Shown: piece by piece, positions 34,519 through 42,561 of the stretch
How positions within the stretch are numbered: position 1 is the first letter of the stretch
Layout of the letters: every line of letters starts with the position of its first letter
Source of the DNA: Bacteroidia bacterium
GTDB taxonomy: Bacteria > Bacteroidota > Bacteroidia > Bacteroidales > Azobacteroidaceae
Assembly: GCA_026000155.1 (NCBI GenBank)
Contig: BNYG01000003.1
Span: forward strand, 1-64,000
Direction: 5' to 3'
DNA length: 64,000 bases
Notes under the pieces: model-generated
Told to the model about the DNA's origin: nothing
The model's input: only the letters and a program-made list of their open reading frames with translations
Databases searched by the model: none
Position numbers and translations under genes: made by a program

Positions 34519-35613
34519 ATGAAACACGTAATTTTTACTTTTGGAATGCTGGTCGCATTCGCTTTTAATGCTGCAGCTTTAGACCGTACCGGTTGGACGG
34601 CAACCGTATCTCCTAATCTGGATAAGGGCGGTTGGACACCGAATATGTTTGACGGCAATGTTGATACCGATTGGAATTCCCTGAACATACAAACAGCCGG
34701 GGACTGGATGATTATCGACATGCAGACCGAACAAACATTCAATCAGATTATTTTTGATCAAACAGGCGCTACGGGCGATTATCCGGAAGCTTGTGCCGTT
34801 TATGTATCCAACGATCCGGATAATTTCGGCGACGCGGTAGCTACAGGCAGGGGCGTGAATGCCGTTGAAAGCAAAATCGACCTCTTTGCAGAACAAACCG
34901 GTCAGTACATCAAAATTGAACTGACAGCCGACAAAGGCGGTTATTGGGTGGTCAAAGAATTGTATGTAAACTTGGTTACCGAAAAAGACGACCGTTTCGG
35001 ATGGACAATGACGGCTTCGCATAATAACGATAGAGCTGCCTGGGCTTTGGATGGCGACCTTTCCACCCGGTGGGAAAGCGGCCCGCAAAATGGAGTCGAA
35101 TGGATTATCTTGGATATGAAAACAGCACACGAATTCAATACCATTTTATTGAATCAAAACGATGGCGGTGATTATCCGCGTGAATATGCCGTTTATGTAT
35201 CGGATGATGCAAGTGATTTCGGCGAGCCGGTTGCTTCGGGTACAGGTACGGACAAGATTACCCGAATCGAATTGGCTGTCGATCAAACCGTCCGTTACAT
35301 CAAAATCGCACAAACCGGCACCAGCGGAGGCATTTATTGGTCTATCAACGAATTGGATGTTGAAAACAACGAACGGGTTTCAATTCCGCAAGTAAAAAAT
35401 GAAAACGGGAAATTGTATTATGCTCAAGGTCAATTAATGCTGGAAGGCATATCATCAACAGCTACCATAAACATATATACTGTCGCCGGACAAAGACTGA
35501 AAACCGCATTTGGTAATCAAAATACAGTAAATGTGAATCTTGCACAAGGAGTGTATATTGTGAATGTGAAAGATGGGGCGAGCAGTTATTGTGAAAAAAT
35601 AGTTGTAAAATAA
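34519..35613 (+). CDS. T9SS-exported protein with two discoidin-like domains
   Basis: The 364-residue protein has a signal peptide (ending AFNAAA), two successive F5/8C (CBM32-like) domains and a sorting domain. Domain 1 (about 22-150) holds FDGNVDTDWNS and GDWMIIDMQTEQTFNQIIFD; domain 2 (about 155-290) holds LDGDLSTRWESGP and VEWIILDMKTAHEFNTILL. The C terminus (about 295-364, GKLYYAQGQLMLEG, INIYTVAGQRLKTAF, GVYIVNVK) is a type A T9SS sorting domain. There is no catalytic domain, so it is probably a surface glycan-binding protein. Its promoter shares the PUL-type operator, suggesting co-regulation. The last 150 bases are duplicated at 37932-38084. Confidence 0.88.
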   Translation: MKHVIFTFGMLVAFAFNAAALDRTGWTATVSPNLDKGGWTPNMFDGNVDTDWNSLNIQTAGDWMIIDMQTEQTFNQIIFDQTGATGDYPEACAVYVSNDPDNFGDAVATGRGVNAVESKIDLFAEQTGQYIKIELTADKGGYWVVKELYVNLVTEKDDRFGWTMTASHNNDRAAWALDGDLSTRWESGPQNGVEWIILDMKTAHEFNTILLNQNDGGDYPREYAVYVSDDASDFGEPVASGTGTDKITRIELAVDQTVRYIKIAQTGTSGGIYWSINELDVENNERVSIPQVKNENGKLYYAQGQLMLEGISSTATINIYTVAGQRLKTAFGNQNTVNVNLAQGVYIVNVKDGASSYCEKIVVK

Positions 35614-35658
35614 GGGCAGATACTTCTGTCATTGCGGGTCAAGCCCGCAATGACAGAA
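35460..35658 (+). repeat. 199-bp direct duplication, left copy
   Basis: This stretch holds the end of the T9SS gene plus the ATTGCGGG palindrome. It matches 37931-38129, also 199 bp, with three scattered base differences and an inverted palindrome loop (TCAAG against CTTGA). About 2.3 kb lies between the copies. Confidence 0.9.
35624..35658. repeat. ATTGCGGG-type palindrome (copy 3)
   Basis: Arms TTCTGTCATTGCGGG and CCCGCAATGACAGAA flank the loop TCAAG. It follows the T9SS gene and overlaps the 3' end of the small minus-strand gene at 35629-35802. Confidence 0.85.
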
Positions 35659-35802
35659 CATACAAAAATTACAGCTACTGCCATCTCCAATAATTACACA
35701 AATTGCCGACATGGCGGTTTCTTTGTCTTTCCACCGGAATATGCTTACAACTACACAGAGCGCTATTGCTATTATCAATGCAACAGAGGATAATTTTTTC
35801 AT
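35629..35802 (-). CDS. NVEALA-like small exported peptide, Cys-rich
   Basis: A 57-residue peptide with a hydrophobic leader (MKKLSSVALIIAIALCVVVS) and a short tail with several cysteines (C-N-F-C-M-F-C, then H-C). Its ATG overlaps the stop codon of the beta-propeller gene (ATGA), so the two are coupled. Small NVEALA-type peptides are commonly encoded next to BF3164-like propeller lipoproteins, and the KxxxMS segment after the leader fits that family loosely; the NVEALA motif itself is not preserved. The last eight or so codons and the stop come from the ATTGCGGG palindrome. The function is unknown. Confidence 0.55.
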   Translation of the reverse strand: MKKLSSVALIIAIALCVVVSIFRWKDKETAMSAICVIIGDGSSCNFCMFCHCGLDPQ

Positions 35803-36953
35803 GGCTGTTTACGAAAATGATACTTGATAAGGACGGGATTATCTTCCTCTCCATGCTGTTTTTTTCTCAATATATTTTCTTCGTCCAAGATGGTATCGGG
35901 GATAATTTCTTCCAAACCTATTCTGAACATACGCCAAAACGGTGCATAGCCGACTACATAATCGTCTGTCCAGCAAAAAGGAAATAAGGCTGCTCCTTCC
36001 TTTGTCTTTTCAAAGACGTATGTTTTATTTCGGTTCTCATTATGGAATACATTTATATATTTATTGTCTCTTATCAATCCGGTGTATAAATATTGACTGT
36101 TTCTTTCGGACAGCTTAAACATATAGTTTATAACTTCTGAGGCGTATGCTTTTTTTATATAATCAACAGCCTCTTGACCTTGAAGACTCGGCATTTGCTT
36201 GACCGTCTCATCCGAAATATTAAGATTTCCAAAATCCCATGTATAGGCAGTTGTTACTTCGCCGTCAGGTAACAATTCATAAACACGGTTGTCTAAAACC
36301 TTAGTAAAATAATTATAATTGAAAAAAGGAAATGCACTCATCTCTAATGATATGGAAACATTATTCATACCCGGCTGCGATTCTTTGAATATGGTATTAC
36401 TATTTGTGGAATAAAATTTCATCCGGTTATCGTAATCATACGTCGAAAAGACAAGCGTATCTTTATTCAACGATTTGATTTTACCATAAGCGCTGACTAT
36501 CAGTGGAAGTTTGATTTTTTGCAGAAAGTTTCCGTTCAGGTCATATTCATGAAGCGAAGCACCTAACGCGGAAAGCAGTATGATTCTCTGGTTGTATTTA
36601 TCAATGTCGAAATCGGCAATATCCAAGTATTCATCAGGTCCCTGTCCTTTGTCATCGATATTAAACAGAAATTTACCCTGTTTGTCAAATGCAATAAGTT
36701 TGCAGGTAGCAAAGCCCGGATCCAATACATAGTAAACGTCATCGTGTACAATTACTTTGCTGATGCCACTGATCAGCGATTTGTCGGTAGTTTCTAGCGG
36801 AATGACTTCAATCTTGTCAAAAATGTCAAAAATGGAAATATTATCCATTTTATCAATATCAGCTCGAATGTATTTTGTATCTGTCCCTGAATCAGTTTTT
36901 TTACAACCAACCATGATACATAACGCAATAAATATAAGAATGTTAGTTTTCAT
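35799..36953 (-). CDS. BF3164-like six-bladed beta-propeller lipoprotein
   Basis: The 384-residue protein has a lipobox IMVGCKK and the family start FDKIEVIPLETTDKSLI. Repeated blade segments include VIVHDDVYYVLDPG, KLIAFDKQGKFLFNID, GQGPDEYLDIADFDID and SLHEYDLNGNFLQKI. This matches the six-bladed propeller lipoproteins of Bacteroidales (BF3164/DUF4934 type). They are of unknown function and often encoded with NVEALA peptides. The gene lies within the 2.3 kb between the two 199-bp repeats, next to an IS remnant, so it may have arrived with the rearrangement. Confidence 0.85.
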   Translation of the reverse strand: MKTNILIFIALCIMVGCKKTDSGTDTKYIRADIDKMDNISIFDIFDKIEVIPLETTDKSLISGISKVIVHDDVYYVLDPGFATCKLIAFDKQGKFLFNIDDKGQGPDEYLDIADFDIDKYNQRIILLSALGASLHEYDLNGNFLQKIKLPLIVSAYGKIKSLNKDTLVFSTYDYDNRMKFYSTNSNTIFKESQPGMNNVSISLEMSAFPFFNYNYFTKVLDNRVYELLPDGEVTTAYTWDFGNLNISDETVKQMPSLQGQEAVDYIKKAYASEVINYMFKLSERNSQYLYTGLIRDNKYINVFHNENRNKTYVFEKTKEGAALFPFCWTDDYVVGYAPFWRMFRIGLEEIIPDTILDEENILRKKQHGEEDNPVLIKYHFRKQP

Positions 36954-36974
36954 GTGTTTTGAATTTAATTATTT

Positions 36975-37815
36975 TTATATCGACAAAGTTAGGAAAAAAT
37001 TGGACAAACCCATCTTCAAGCCCAAATTATAGACTTGATACCACGTAATTTGTTTTTCAAAAGTGTAAACAAGTACAAAACGGACAAGCATTGTTTCATT
37101 GCTGATTGGCAACCGGATTTTCAATGTGGTTATCGTTTTGGCAATGTCTAAAACCTTATCAACGCTCAGGTGTATGCCACTTGTTTTCAGTATTCTTTCA
37201 AGTTCCTTATACACTTTGTAAGCCACAAAACAAATACAGACGTGCGCCTCAATGCGTTTCTTTGTAAAATGGAACATCGGTCGCAACTCCAAAGTGCCTT
37301 TGGTTATGCGGAAAGCCCGTTCGACCTGCCATAGTCCGCAGTATTGTTCATAAACCGTTTGTGCAGTCAGTGTTGTATTGGTAATGTAGCCCTTCAATCC
37401 GTCCCACCGCTCGTCTTCTTTGATTTTATGGTAATTGATGGTCGCCTTTATGTCATCGCTGATTTCCAAAAACTTGTTGTAACCGCGCTTATTGACCTTA
37501 TCTTTGGTAATTGAACCGCTATTGAAACACTTGATTCAATATCAGTTGAGTGCCATTGAGCAAAATATTTTCGATATTGGACAAAAACGTCTCGGTAACC
37601 TGCTTTTCTTCCTGTTCTTGCCTCTGTTCTGTAAACATATCACGCTCGCCAAGATATGCCGACAGCCATTTTTTGCCCTGCTGATATAACTTTTCTATCT
37701 CAACACTATCGGAACTGCTGCCAATAGTTTTAATAACACGATACTTGCCACCGTTTTTGTCTATGACCTGAACGCTGACAAAGCCACTCGGATTTTTCTT
37801 TTTGCGTATAAACAT
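36975..37815 (-). pseudogene. IS1634-family transposase, internally deleted
   Basis: On the minus strand the frame starting at 37815 encodes the family N terminus (MFIRKKKNPSGFVSVQVID, YRVIKTIGSSSD). It stops near 37519. In another frame from about 37530 the C terminus follows (ITKDKVNKRGYNKFLEI, YCGLWQVERAFRITK, RIEAHVCICFVAYKVYKELE). The Y-x-x-L-W-x-V-E-x-A-F-R-I-x-K block carries the catalytic-Glu region of IS4-superfamily transposases. The first two catalytic Asp residues would lie in the missing middle, so the enzyme is dead. A short hairpin (37844-37863) may mark an end. Confidence 0.8.
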
Positions 37816-37843
37816 AATGCAAGAATAACACTCTTTTCGACCG

Positions 37844-37863
37844 GGACACCTATTTTGGTGTCC
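37844..37863. repeat. Short hairpin upstream of the IS1634 remnant
   Basis: Arms GGACACC and GGTGTCC flank TATTTT. It lies about 30 bp upstream of the transposase start and could be near the IS end; a matching end on the other side was not found. Confidence 0.35.
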
Positions 37864-37931
37864 TAAAAATTATAAATGACACAAAATAAATCAATTACAA
37901 AAATGAAAGTTTTAAAGTGTCAAAGTCAGGA

Positions 37932-38084
37932 GCTACCATAAACATATATACTGTCGCCGGACAAAAACTGAAAACTGCATTTGGTAATCAAAATACAGTA
38001 AATGTGAATCTTGCACAAGGAGTGTATATTGTGAATGTGAAAGATGGGGCGGGCAGTTATTGTGAAAAAATAGTTGTAAAATAA
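37932..38084 (+). pseudogene. Detached T9SS sorting-domain fragment
   Basis: Fifty in-frame codons (ATINIYTVAGQKLKTAFGNQ onward to EKIVVK and a stop) equal the end of the 34519 gene with two substitutions (R to K, S to G). No start codon or upstream part exists. It is the coding part of the duplication, or the tail of a lost second gene. Confidence 0.8.
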
Positions 38085-38094
38085 GGGCAGATAC

Positions 38095-38129
38095 TTCTGT
38101 CATTGCGGGCTTGACCCGCAATGACAGAA
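38095..38129. repeat. ATTGCGGG-type palindrome (copy 4)
   Basis: Arms TTCTGTCATTGCGGG and CCCGCAATGACAGAA with loop CTTGA, the inverse of copy 3. It probably serves as a terminator for serS, which ends 5 bp away. Confidence 0.85.
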
Positions 38130-38133
38130 AACT

Positions 38134-39405
38134 TTAGCTTATTAATTCAAACCTTGTATAAGGTACTAAAGCTTTCGGAATCCGGATGCCTTCCGGTGTT
38201 TGATTATTTTCCAACAGTGCAGCAACGATTCGTGGCAATGCCAAAGCGCTGCCGTTCAAAGTGTGGCACAACTGTATTTTCTTATCATCACTCCGGTAAC
38301 GGCATTTCAAGCGATTAGCCTGGTAACTTTCGAAATTGGAAACCGAACTGACTTCCAGCCAGCGTTGTTGTGCTGCGGAAAAGACTTCAAAATCAAACGT
38401 TAATGCGGACGTAAAACTCATGTCGCCTCCGCAAAGACGAAGGATGCGCCACGGCAATTCCAATTTGTCCACCAGCGACTGTACATAATCCACCATCTCT
38501 TGCAAGGATTCGTAGGAATGTTCCGGTTTGTCAATCCGGACAATTTCCACTTTATCGAATTGATGCAAACGGTTCAAACCGCGGACATCCTTTCCGTAAG
38601 AACCGGCTTCCCGGCGGAAACAAGCCGAATAGGCCGTATTTTTAACCGGTAACTCTTTTTCGTCCAGAATCACATCGCGGTAAATATTTGTCACCGGCAC
38701 TTCGGCGGTTGGAATCAGGTAGAGGTCATCGACTTCGCAATGGTACATTTGTCCCTCTTTGTCAGGCAATTGACCGGTTCCATAGCCGGAATCCGCATTG
38801 ACCACATAAGGCGGCTGTATTTCCATATATCCGGCTTCCCGGGCATTGTCCAAAAAGAAATTGATTAAAGCGCGTTGCAATTGGGCGCCTTTTTGCTTAT
38901 ACACCGGAAAACCGGCGCCGGCAATTTTCACGCCCAATTCAAAATCAATCAAATCGTATTTTTTCGCCAATTCCCAATGGGGAAGTGCGCCTTCGTGCAA
39001 GGCAGGAATGACTCCACCGGTTTTTTCGACTACATTATCTTCCGCATGTTTACCCGCAGGAACCCGGTCGGAAGGAAGATTAGGAATTTGACAGAGCAAT
39101 TCGGTCAGTTTTTTTTCGGCGTTTTTCATACCGGCTTCCAACTTTTTATTGCCGTTTTTCATGTCGGCAACTAATTGGCGGGCAGATTCGGCGGCATCCT
39201 TTTTACCTTCTTGCATCAGTTGCCCGATGGATTTCGAAATCGTATTTAGATTCGCCAGATTACTATCCAACAACTGTTGAAAAGTTTTCCGTTTCTTGTC
39301 TGTCTCAAGTACTTCATTGATAATTGCTTTGGCATCGTAATGTTTTTTTGCCAATTTATCAATCACTTCCTGGGTGTTCTCTGTAATAACTTTTAACGTA
39401 AGCAT
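38134..39405 (-). CDS. serS: Seryl-tRNA synthetase
   Basis: The 423-residue class II enzyme charges tRNA-Ser with serine. The N-terminal 100 residues form the long coiled-coil tRNA-binding arm (LLDSNLANLNTISKSIGQLM). The catalytic core has motif 1-like residues around GFPVYKQKGAQLQRALINFF, motif 2 in ACFRREAGSYGKDVRGLNRLHQF and motif 3 in LNGSALALPRIVAALLENNQ. The length is standard. A -7 box lies at 39429-39436. Confidence 0.97.
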   Translation of the reverse strand: MLTLKVITENTQEVIDKLAKKHYDAKAIINEVLETDKKRKTFQQLLDSNLANLNTISKSIGQLMQEGKKDAAESARQLVADMKNGNKKLEAGMKNAEKKLTELLCQIPNLPSDRVPAGKHAEDNVVEKTGGVIPALHEGALPHWELAKKYDLIDFELGVKIAGAGFPVYKQKGAQLQRALINFFLDNAREAGYMEIQPPYVVNADSGYGTGQLPDKEGQMYHCEVDDLYLIPTAEVPVTNIYRDVILDEKELPVKNTAYSACFRREAGSYGKDVRGLNRLHQFDKVEIVRIDKPEHSYESLQEMVDYVQSLVDKLELPWRILRLCGGDMSFTSALTFDFEVFSAAQQRWLEVSSVSNFESYQANRLKCRYRSDDKKIQLCHTLNGSALALPRIVAALLENNQTPEGIRIPKALVPYTRFELIS

Positions 39406-39428
39406 ACTGTTTGTATTTAAATCAAGTG

Positions 39429-39436
39429 CAAAGATA
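39429..39436 (-). promoter_or_regulatory. -7 box of serS
   Basis: The minus strand reads TATCTTTG, 23 bp before the serS ATG. Confidence 0.55.
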
Positions 39437-39469
39437 CTACTTTTTGTGAATCGAAATAGTATAATTCCA

Positions 39470-39958
39470 TTATCTTTCGTATTCCACGAATGTGAATGAA
39501 TAAGGATGTTTCTCGTCCGCGAGATGTGTTTCCCGGCTCACTTCCCGCCATTCGTGATAATTGATGCTGGGAAAAAATACATCTGCTTCGGGAAATTCAG
39601 CGTGAATCTTGGTCAGGTAAAGTTTATCGGCATCCGGTAAAATTTGGGCATACATTTGAGCGCCGCCGATAATAAAAACCTCGTCTTCATCCATTAACTT
39701 AATCAAGGCGTAATCCAAAGAAGAATAAACGATTGCACCTTCGATTTTCAAATCCTTATTCCGGCTGATGACAATATTTTTCCGGTTGGGAAGCGGACCT
39801 TTCGGCAACGAGTCAAAAGTCTTGCGACCCATAATCACCGTGTGTCCCGAGGTTATTTCCTTGAAATGTTTTAAATCAGCCGGTAGGTGGCAGAGTAAAT
39901 CATTGCCTTTGCCGATTTCGTTGTTTTTGCCGATGGCGACGATAATTGAGATTGTCAT
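39470..39958 (-). CDS. folA: Dihydrofolate reductase
   Basis: The 162-residue enzyme reduces dihydrofolate with NADPH. Family residues: [34 protein letters not shown] (substrate loop with Leu/Asp), [20 protein letters not shown] and [12 protein letters not shown] (NADPH-binding Gly-Gly). The start overlaps the thyA stop by ATGA, the usual thyA-folA coupling, since ThyA makes the dihydrofolate that FolA recycles. Confidence 0.97.
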   Translation of the reverse strand: MTISIIVAIGKNNEIGKGNDLLCHLPADLKHFKEITSGHTVIMGRKTFDSLPKGPLPNRKNIVISRNKDLKIEGAIVYSSLDYALIKLMDEDEVFIIGGAQMYAQILPDADKLYLTKIHAEFPEADVFFPSINYHEWREVSRETHLADEKHPYSFTFVEYER

Positions 39959-40749
39959 ACGGCAACGGTTCCTTTAATGTGCGGATGCGGGTCGTATCCT
40001 TCCAATTCAAAATCTTCGTATTGAAAATCAAAAATGCTTTTTACATCCGGATTAATTTTCAGGGTAGGCAAGGGACGAGGATCGCGGGACAACTGTAATT
40101 TCACCTGTTCCAAATGATTGGTGTAAATATGTGCATCGCCTAACGTGTGGATAAAATCGCCTTCTTGAAGTCCGGTTACCTGAGCCATCATCTTCAGTAA
40201 CAGCGCATAAGAAGCAATATTGAAAGGAACACCAAGGAAAATGTCGGCGCTTCGTTGATATAATTGCAAGGATAATTTGCCGTCGGCTACATAAAATTGG
40301 AAAAAACAATGGCAGGGCGGCAGTTTCATTTGCGGAATAGCGCCTACATTCCACGCACTGACAATCATCCGGCGGGAATCGGGATTATTCCGGAGGGTGT
40401 TGATGACTTCCGTAATCTGGTCGATATGACCACCCGAATAATCGGGCCACGACCGCCATTGATAACCGTAAACCGGACCTAAATCGCCGTTCGCATCCGC
40501 CCATTCGTTCCAGATGCGGACACCATTTTCGTTCAGGTATTGAATATTGGTATCGCCTTTCAGGAACCAAAGCAATTCGTAAATGATGGATTTCAAATGC
40601 AGTTTTTTCGTGGTTAATACCGGAAAACCTTCGGCAAGGTTAAATCGCATTTGGTGACCAAACACACTGACAGTTCCGGTGCCCGTCCGGTCTTCCTTGG
40701 GAGTTCCCTCGGAAAGAACCCGTTGCAATAAATCTAAATATTGTATCAT
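39955..40749 (-). CDS. thyA: Thymidylate synthase
   Basis: The 264-residue enzyme converts dUMP to dTMP using methylene-tetrahydrofolate. The frame is open from 40803, but the promoter box at 40786-40793 lies inside that extension and homology starts at [26 protein letters not shown], so ATG 40749 is chosen. The length then equals the E. coli enzyme. Catalytic Cys146 lies in [24 protein letters not shown] and [20 protein letters not shown] are typical. It is transcribed with folA. Confidence 0.97.
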   Translation of the reverse strand: MIQYLDLLQRVLSEGTPKEDRTGTGTVSVFGHQMRFNLAEGFPVLTTKKLHLKSIIYELLWFLKGDTNIQYLNENGVRIWNEWADANGDLGPVYGYQWRSWPDYSGGHIDQITEVINTLRNNPDSRRMIVSAWNVGAIPQMKLPPCHCFFQFYVADGKLSLQLYQRSADIFLGVPFNIASYALLLKMMAQVTGLQEGDFIHTLGDAHIYTNHLEQVKLQLSRDPRPLPTLKINPDVKSIFDFQYEDFELEGYDPHPHIKGTVAV

Positions 40750-40785
40750 AATTTTTTTGACAACTGTCCTTTTAAATTCAAAAAA

Positions 40786-40821
40786 CAAAGATAGTTTTTT
40801 CAAATTAAAAATCTAACTTTG
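40786..40821. promoter_or_regulatory. Divergent -7 boxes for thyA-folA and the S1/P1 nuclease gene
   Basis: The minus strand reads TATCTTTG at 40793-40786 towards thyA. The plus strand reads TAACTTTG at 40814-40821 towards the nuclease gene. The two boxes are 20 bp apart. Confidence 0.55.
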
Positions 40822-40856
40822 TAGTATTATTTTTATAGTTATAATTTTTGTGTCCC

Positions 40857-41642
40857 ATGAAAAAACGGATTTACCGGGCAACTTTCTTCTTGCTGTTTTT
40901 TACTTTAGCGCCTTTTGCCGCTTCGGCATGGGGAACGTTAGGGCATCGTATTGTGGGTGAAATGAGTGAAAGTTTATTGAACCGGAAAGCTAAAAAGGAA
41001 ATTACCAAGCTGCTGGGCAATTCGAGTATAGCCATGGTTGCCAATTGGGGCGACGAAGTGCGTTCCGATAGCTTGTACGATTATACGGCTACGTGGCACT
41101 ACACCAATTTGGAGAGCGGTTTGATGCGGTTTGCGTTCGATACGCTGGCCGTCAAAACCGATAACGGACAAAATATTTACCGCATCATCGAACTGACTAA
41201 CCATTTGAAGCAAGTTCCCAACGATACGGCCATGCTCAAGATGTTGATTCATCTGGTAGGCGATATGCATTGCCCCATGCACCTGGGACGTGCCGGCGAC
41301 CGGGGCGGAAATAGCATTCAAATTACTTGGTTTAAAAGTCCGGCTAATCTGCATAGCCTGTGGGACAGTGCGTTAATTGATTCTCAAAAACTGAGTTACA
41401 CCGAATATGCCAACCATTTGAAGCGGGTAAACAAATTGAAAAAAATAAAATTCAACGGACAAACAAATGTGATACTGGATTGGGCTTATGATGCGTACGC
41501 AAATGCGCAAGTGGTGTACGATTCTGCCGATGAAACCGGTAAGCCTTACGAATATCTCTATCACTATAAACCGCTGTGGGAGGAATGTTTAGTGAAAGCT
41601 GCCGAACGTTTGGCTTCCCTTCTCAATTACATTTATCAATAA
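40857..41642 (+). CDS. S1/P1-family secreted nuclease
   Basis: The protein (261 residues from the ATG at 40857; an upstream TTG in frame is less likely) has a signal peptide ending ASA. Mature Trp-1 in AWGTLGHRIVGEM is the N-terminal zinc ligand of S1/P1 nucleases. Further ligands are visible: Asp in VANWGDEVRSD, His in TATWHYTNLE, HLVGDMHCPMHLG and GDRGGNSIQI, plus NLHSLWDSALID. Members hydrolyse single-stranded DNA/RNA or 3'-nucleotides in the periplasm with three zinc ions. It is transcribed divergently from thyA, whose product makes dTMP; a nucleotide-scavenging role is plausible. Confidence 0.93.
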   Translation: MKKRIYRATFFLLFFTLAPFAASAWGTLGHRIVGEMSESLLNRKAKKEITKLLGNSSIAMVANWGDEVRSDSLYDYTATWHYTNLESGLMRFAFDTLAVKTDNGQNIYRIIELTNHLKQVPNDTAMLKMLIHLVGDMHCPMHLGRAGDRGGNSIQITWFKSPANLHSLWDSALIDSQKLSYTEYANHLKRVNKLKKIKFNGQTNVILDWAYDAYANAQVVYDSADETGKPYEYLYHYKPLWEECLVKAAERLASLLNYIYQ

Positions 41643-41654
41643 AAGTCCAATGAA

Positions 41655-42554
41655 TTAAAACCGGCTTCTGGCAAATACGCTCAACGGTAATTTTCTTTCT
41701 GCCTTGTCTTGCAAATACAATTCCCCGGATTCAATTTGGGCGCTTGGAGGAAAATAATCTTTGATCAGGTTTTCAGCAATCAAGGATGAAAATCCCATGG
41801 AATACAAGTTCAGCACGCAAAAAGAGTCCTTTTCATCGAGAATTTGGCTACAGGCATCCATCAATTCGGCAATATTATCTTCCAAAATCCATTTTTCCCC
41901 TTCGGGACCGCGACCATAAGCCGGAGGGTCTAAAATAATTCCCTGATACCGTTTTTCACGTTTCACTTCGCGTTTCACAAATTTCAAAGCATCTTCGCAT
42001 ACCCAGCGGATATTGTCCAAGCCGGAAGCCTCCATGTTTTCGCGCGACCAATTTAACACTTGTTTTACCGAATCCACATGCGCGACATCGGCTCCGGCCG
42101 CTTTGGCAGCTAAAGAAGCGCCGCCGGTATAAGCAAAAAGATTCAACACACGTCTGTCATTGCTAATCCCCTGCACGGAATCGTAAATATATTTCCAATT
42201 TTCCGCCTGTTCGGGAAAAATTCCGACGTGTTTAAACGATGTTAATCCCAAACGAAAACGGATTTTCATCGTTTTATACGAATAATTGATGAACCATTGT
42301 TGCGGCATTTTTGGATGCAAAATCCATTCTCCTTTTTCGTTCCCTTCGCCATTTGAGGGCGGACAAACCCCGCCCCTACGGCGGAACCACGCCATGGTTT
42401 GCTGTTCCCATTCTTTTTCGGGCAAGGCTTTTCGCCACACGGCTTGCGGTTCGGGACGGCGCAGGATATATTTCCCGAATCGTTCCAATTTTTCGTAATC
42501 ACCGGAATCAATCAGTTCGTAATCAGGCCAATCAACAGGAGTAAGCAGTTTCAT
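41655..42554 (-). CDS. RlmI-like SAM-dependent methyltransferase
   Basis: The 299-residue protein starts at ATG 42554 (MKLLTPVDWPDYELIDSGDY); an upstream start would overlap dnaG. The Rossmann core has motif I (RVLNLFAYTGGASLAAKAAGA), an acidic VAHVDSVKQVLNWSREN strand and the motif IV segment GIILDPPAYGRGPEGEKW, as in RlmI/YccW-type 23S rRNA cytosine methyltransferases. The PUA domain of E. coli RlmI is replaced by a different N terminus. That segment (about residues 55-72, RRRGGVCPPSNGEGNEKGEW) is partly encoded by a GGGGCGGGG-type dispersed repeat. It lies 7 bp after dnaG. Confidence 0.85.
   Translation of the reverse strand: MKLLTPVDWPDYELIDSGDYEKLERFGKYILRRPEPQAVWRKALPEKEWEQQTMAWFRRRGGVCPPSNGEGNEKGEWILHPKMPQQWFINYSYKTMKIRFRLGLTSFKHVGIFPEQAENWKYIYDSVQGISNDRRVLNLFAYTGGASLAAKAAGADVAHVDSVKQVLNWSRENMEASGLDNIRWVCEDALKFVKREVKREKRYQGIILDPPAYGRGPEGEKWILEDNIAELMDACSQILDEKDSFCVLNLYSMGFSSLIAENLIKDYFPPSAQIESGELYLQDKAERKLPLSVFARSRF
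42354..42384. repeat. GGGCGG-type palindrome inside the RlmI-like gene
   Basis: Arms GGGCGG and CCGCCC flank ACAAACC, followed by CCTACGG. The GGGGC...GCCCC-like core resembles the palindrome at 55035-55062. It encodes GGVCPPS in the methyltransferase, a region likely to be a surface loop. Confidence 0.5.
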
Positions 42555-42561
42555 AAAGGTA

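Larger units (their letters stand above)
37931..38129 (+). repeat. 199-bp direct duplication, right copy
   Basis: Second copy of 35460-35658, beside the 3' end of serS. The similarity begins at AGCTACC and continues through the palindrome. Confidence 0.9.

Noticed and set aside
35703..35987. A 94-codon plus-strand frame after the T9SS gene.
   Set aside because: It is antisense to the propeller gene and its overlapping small peptide, which have better support.
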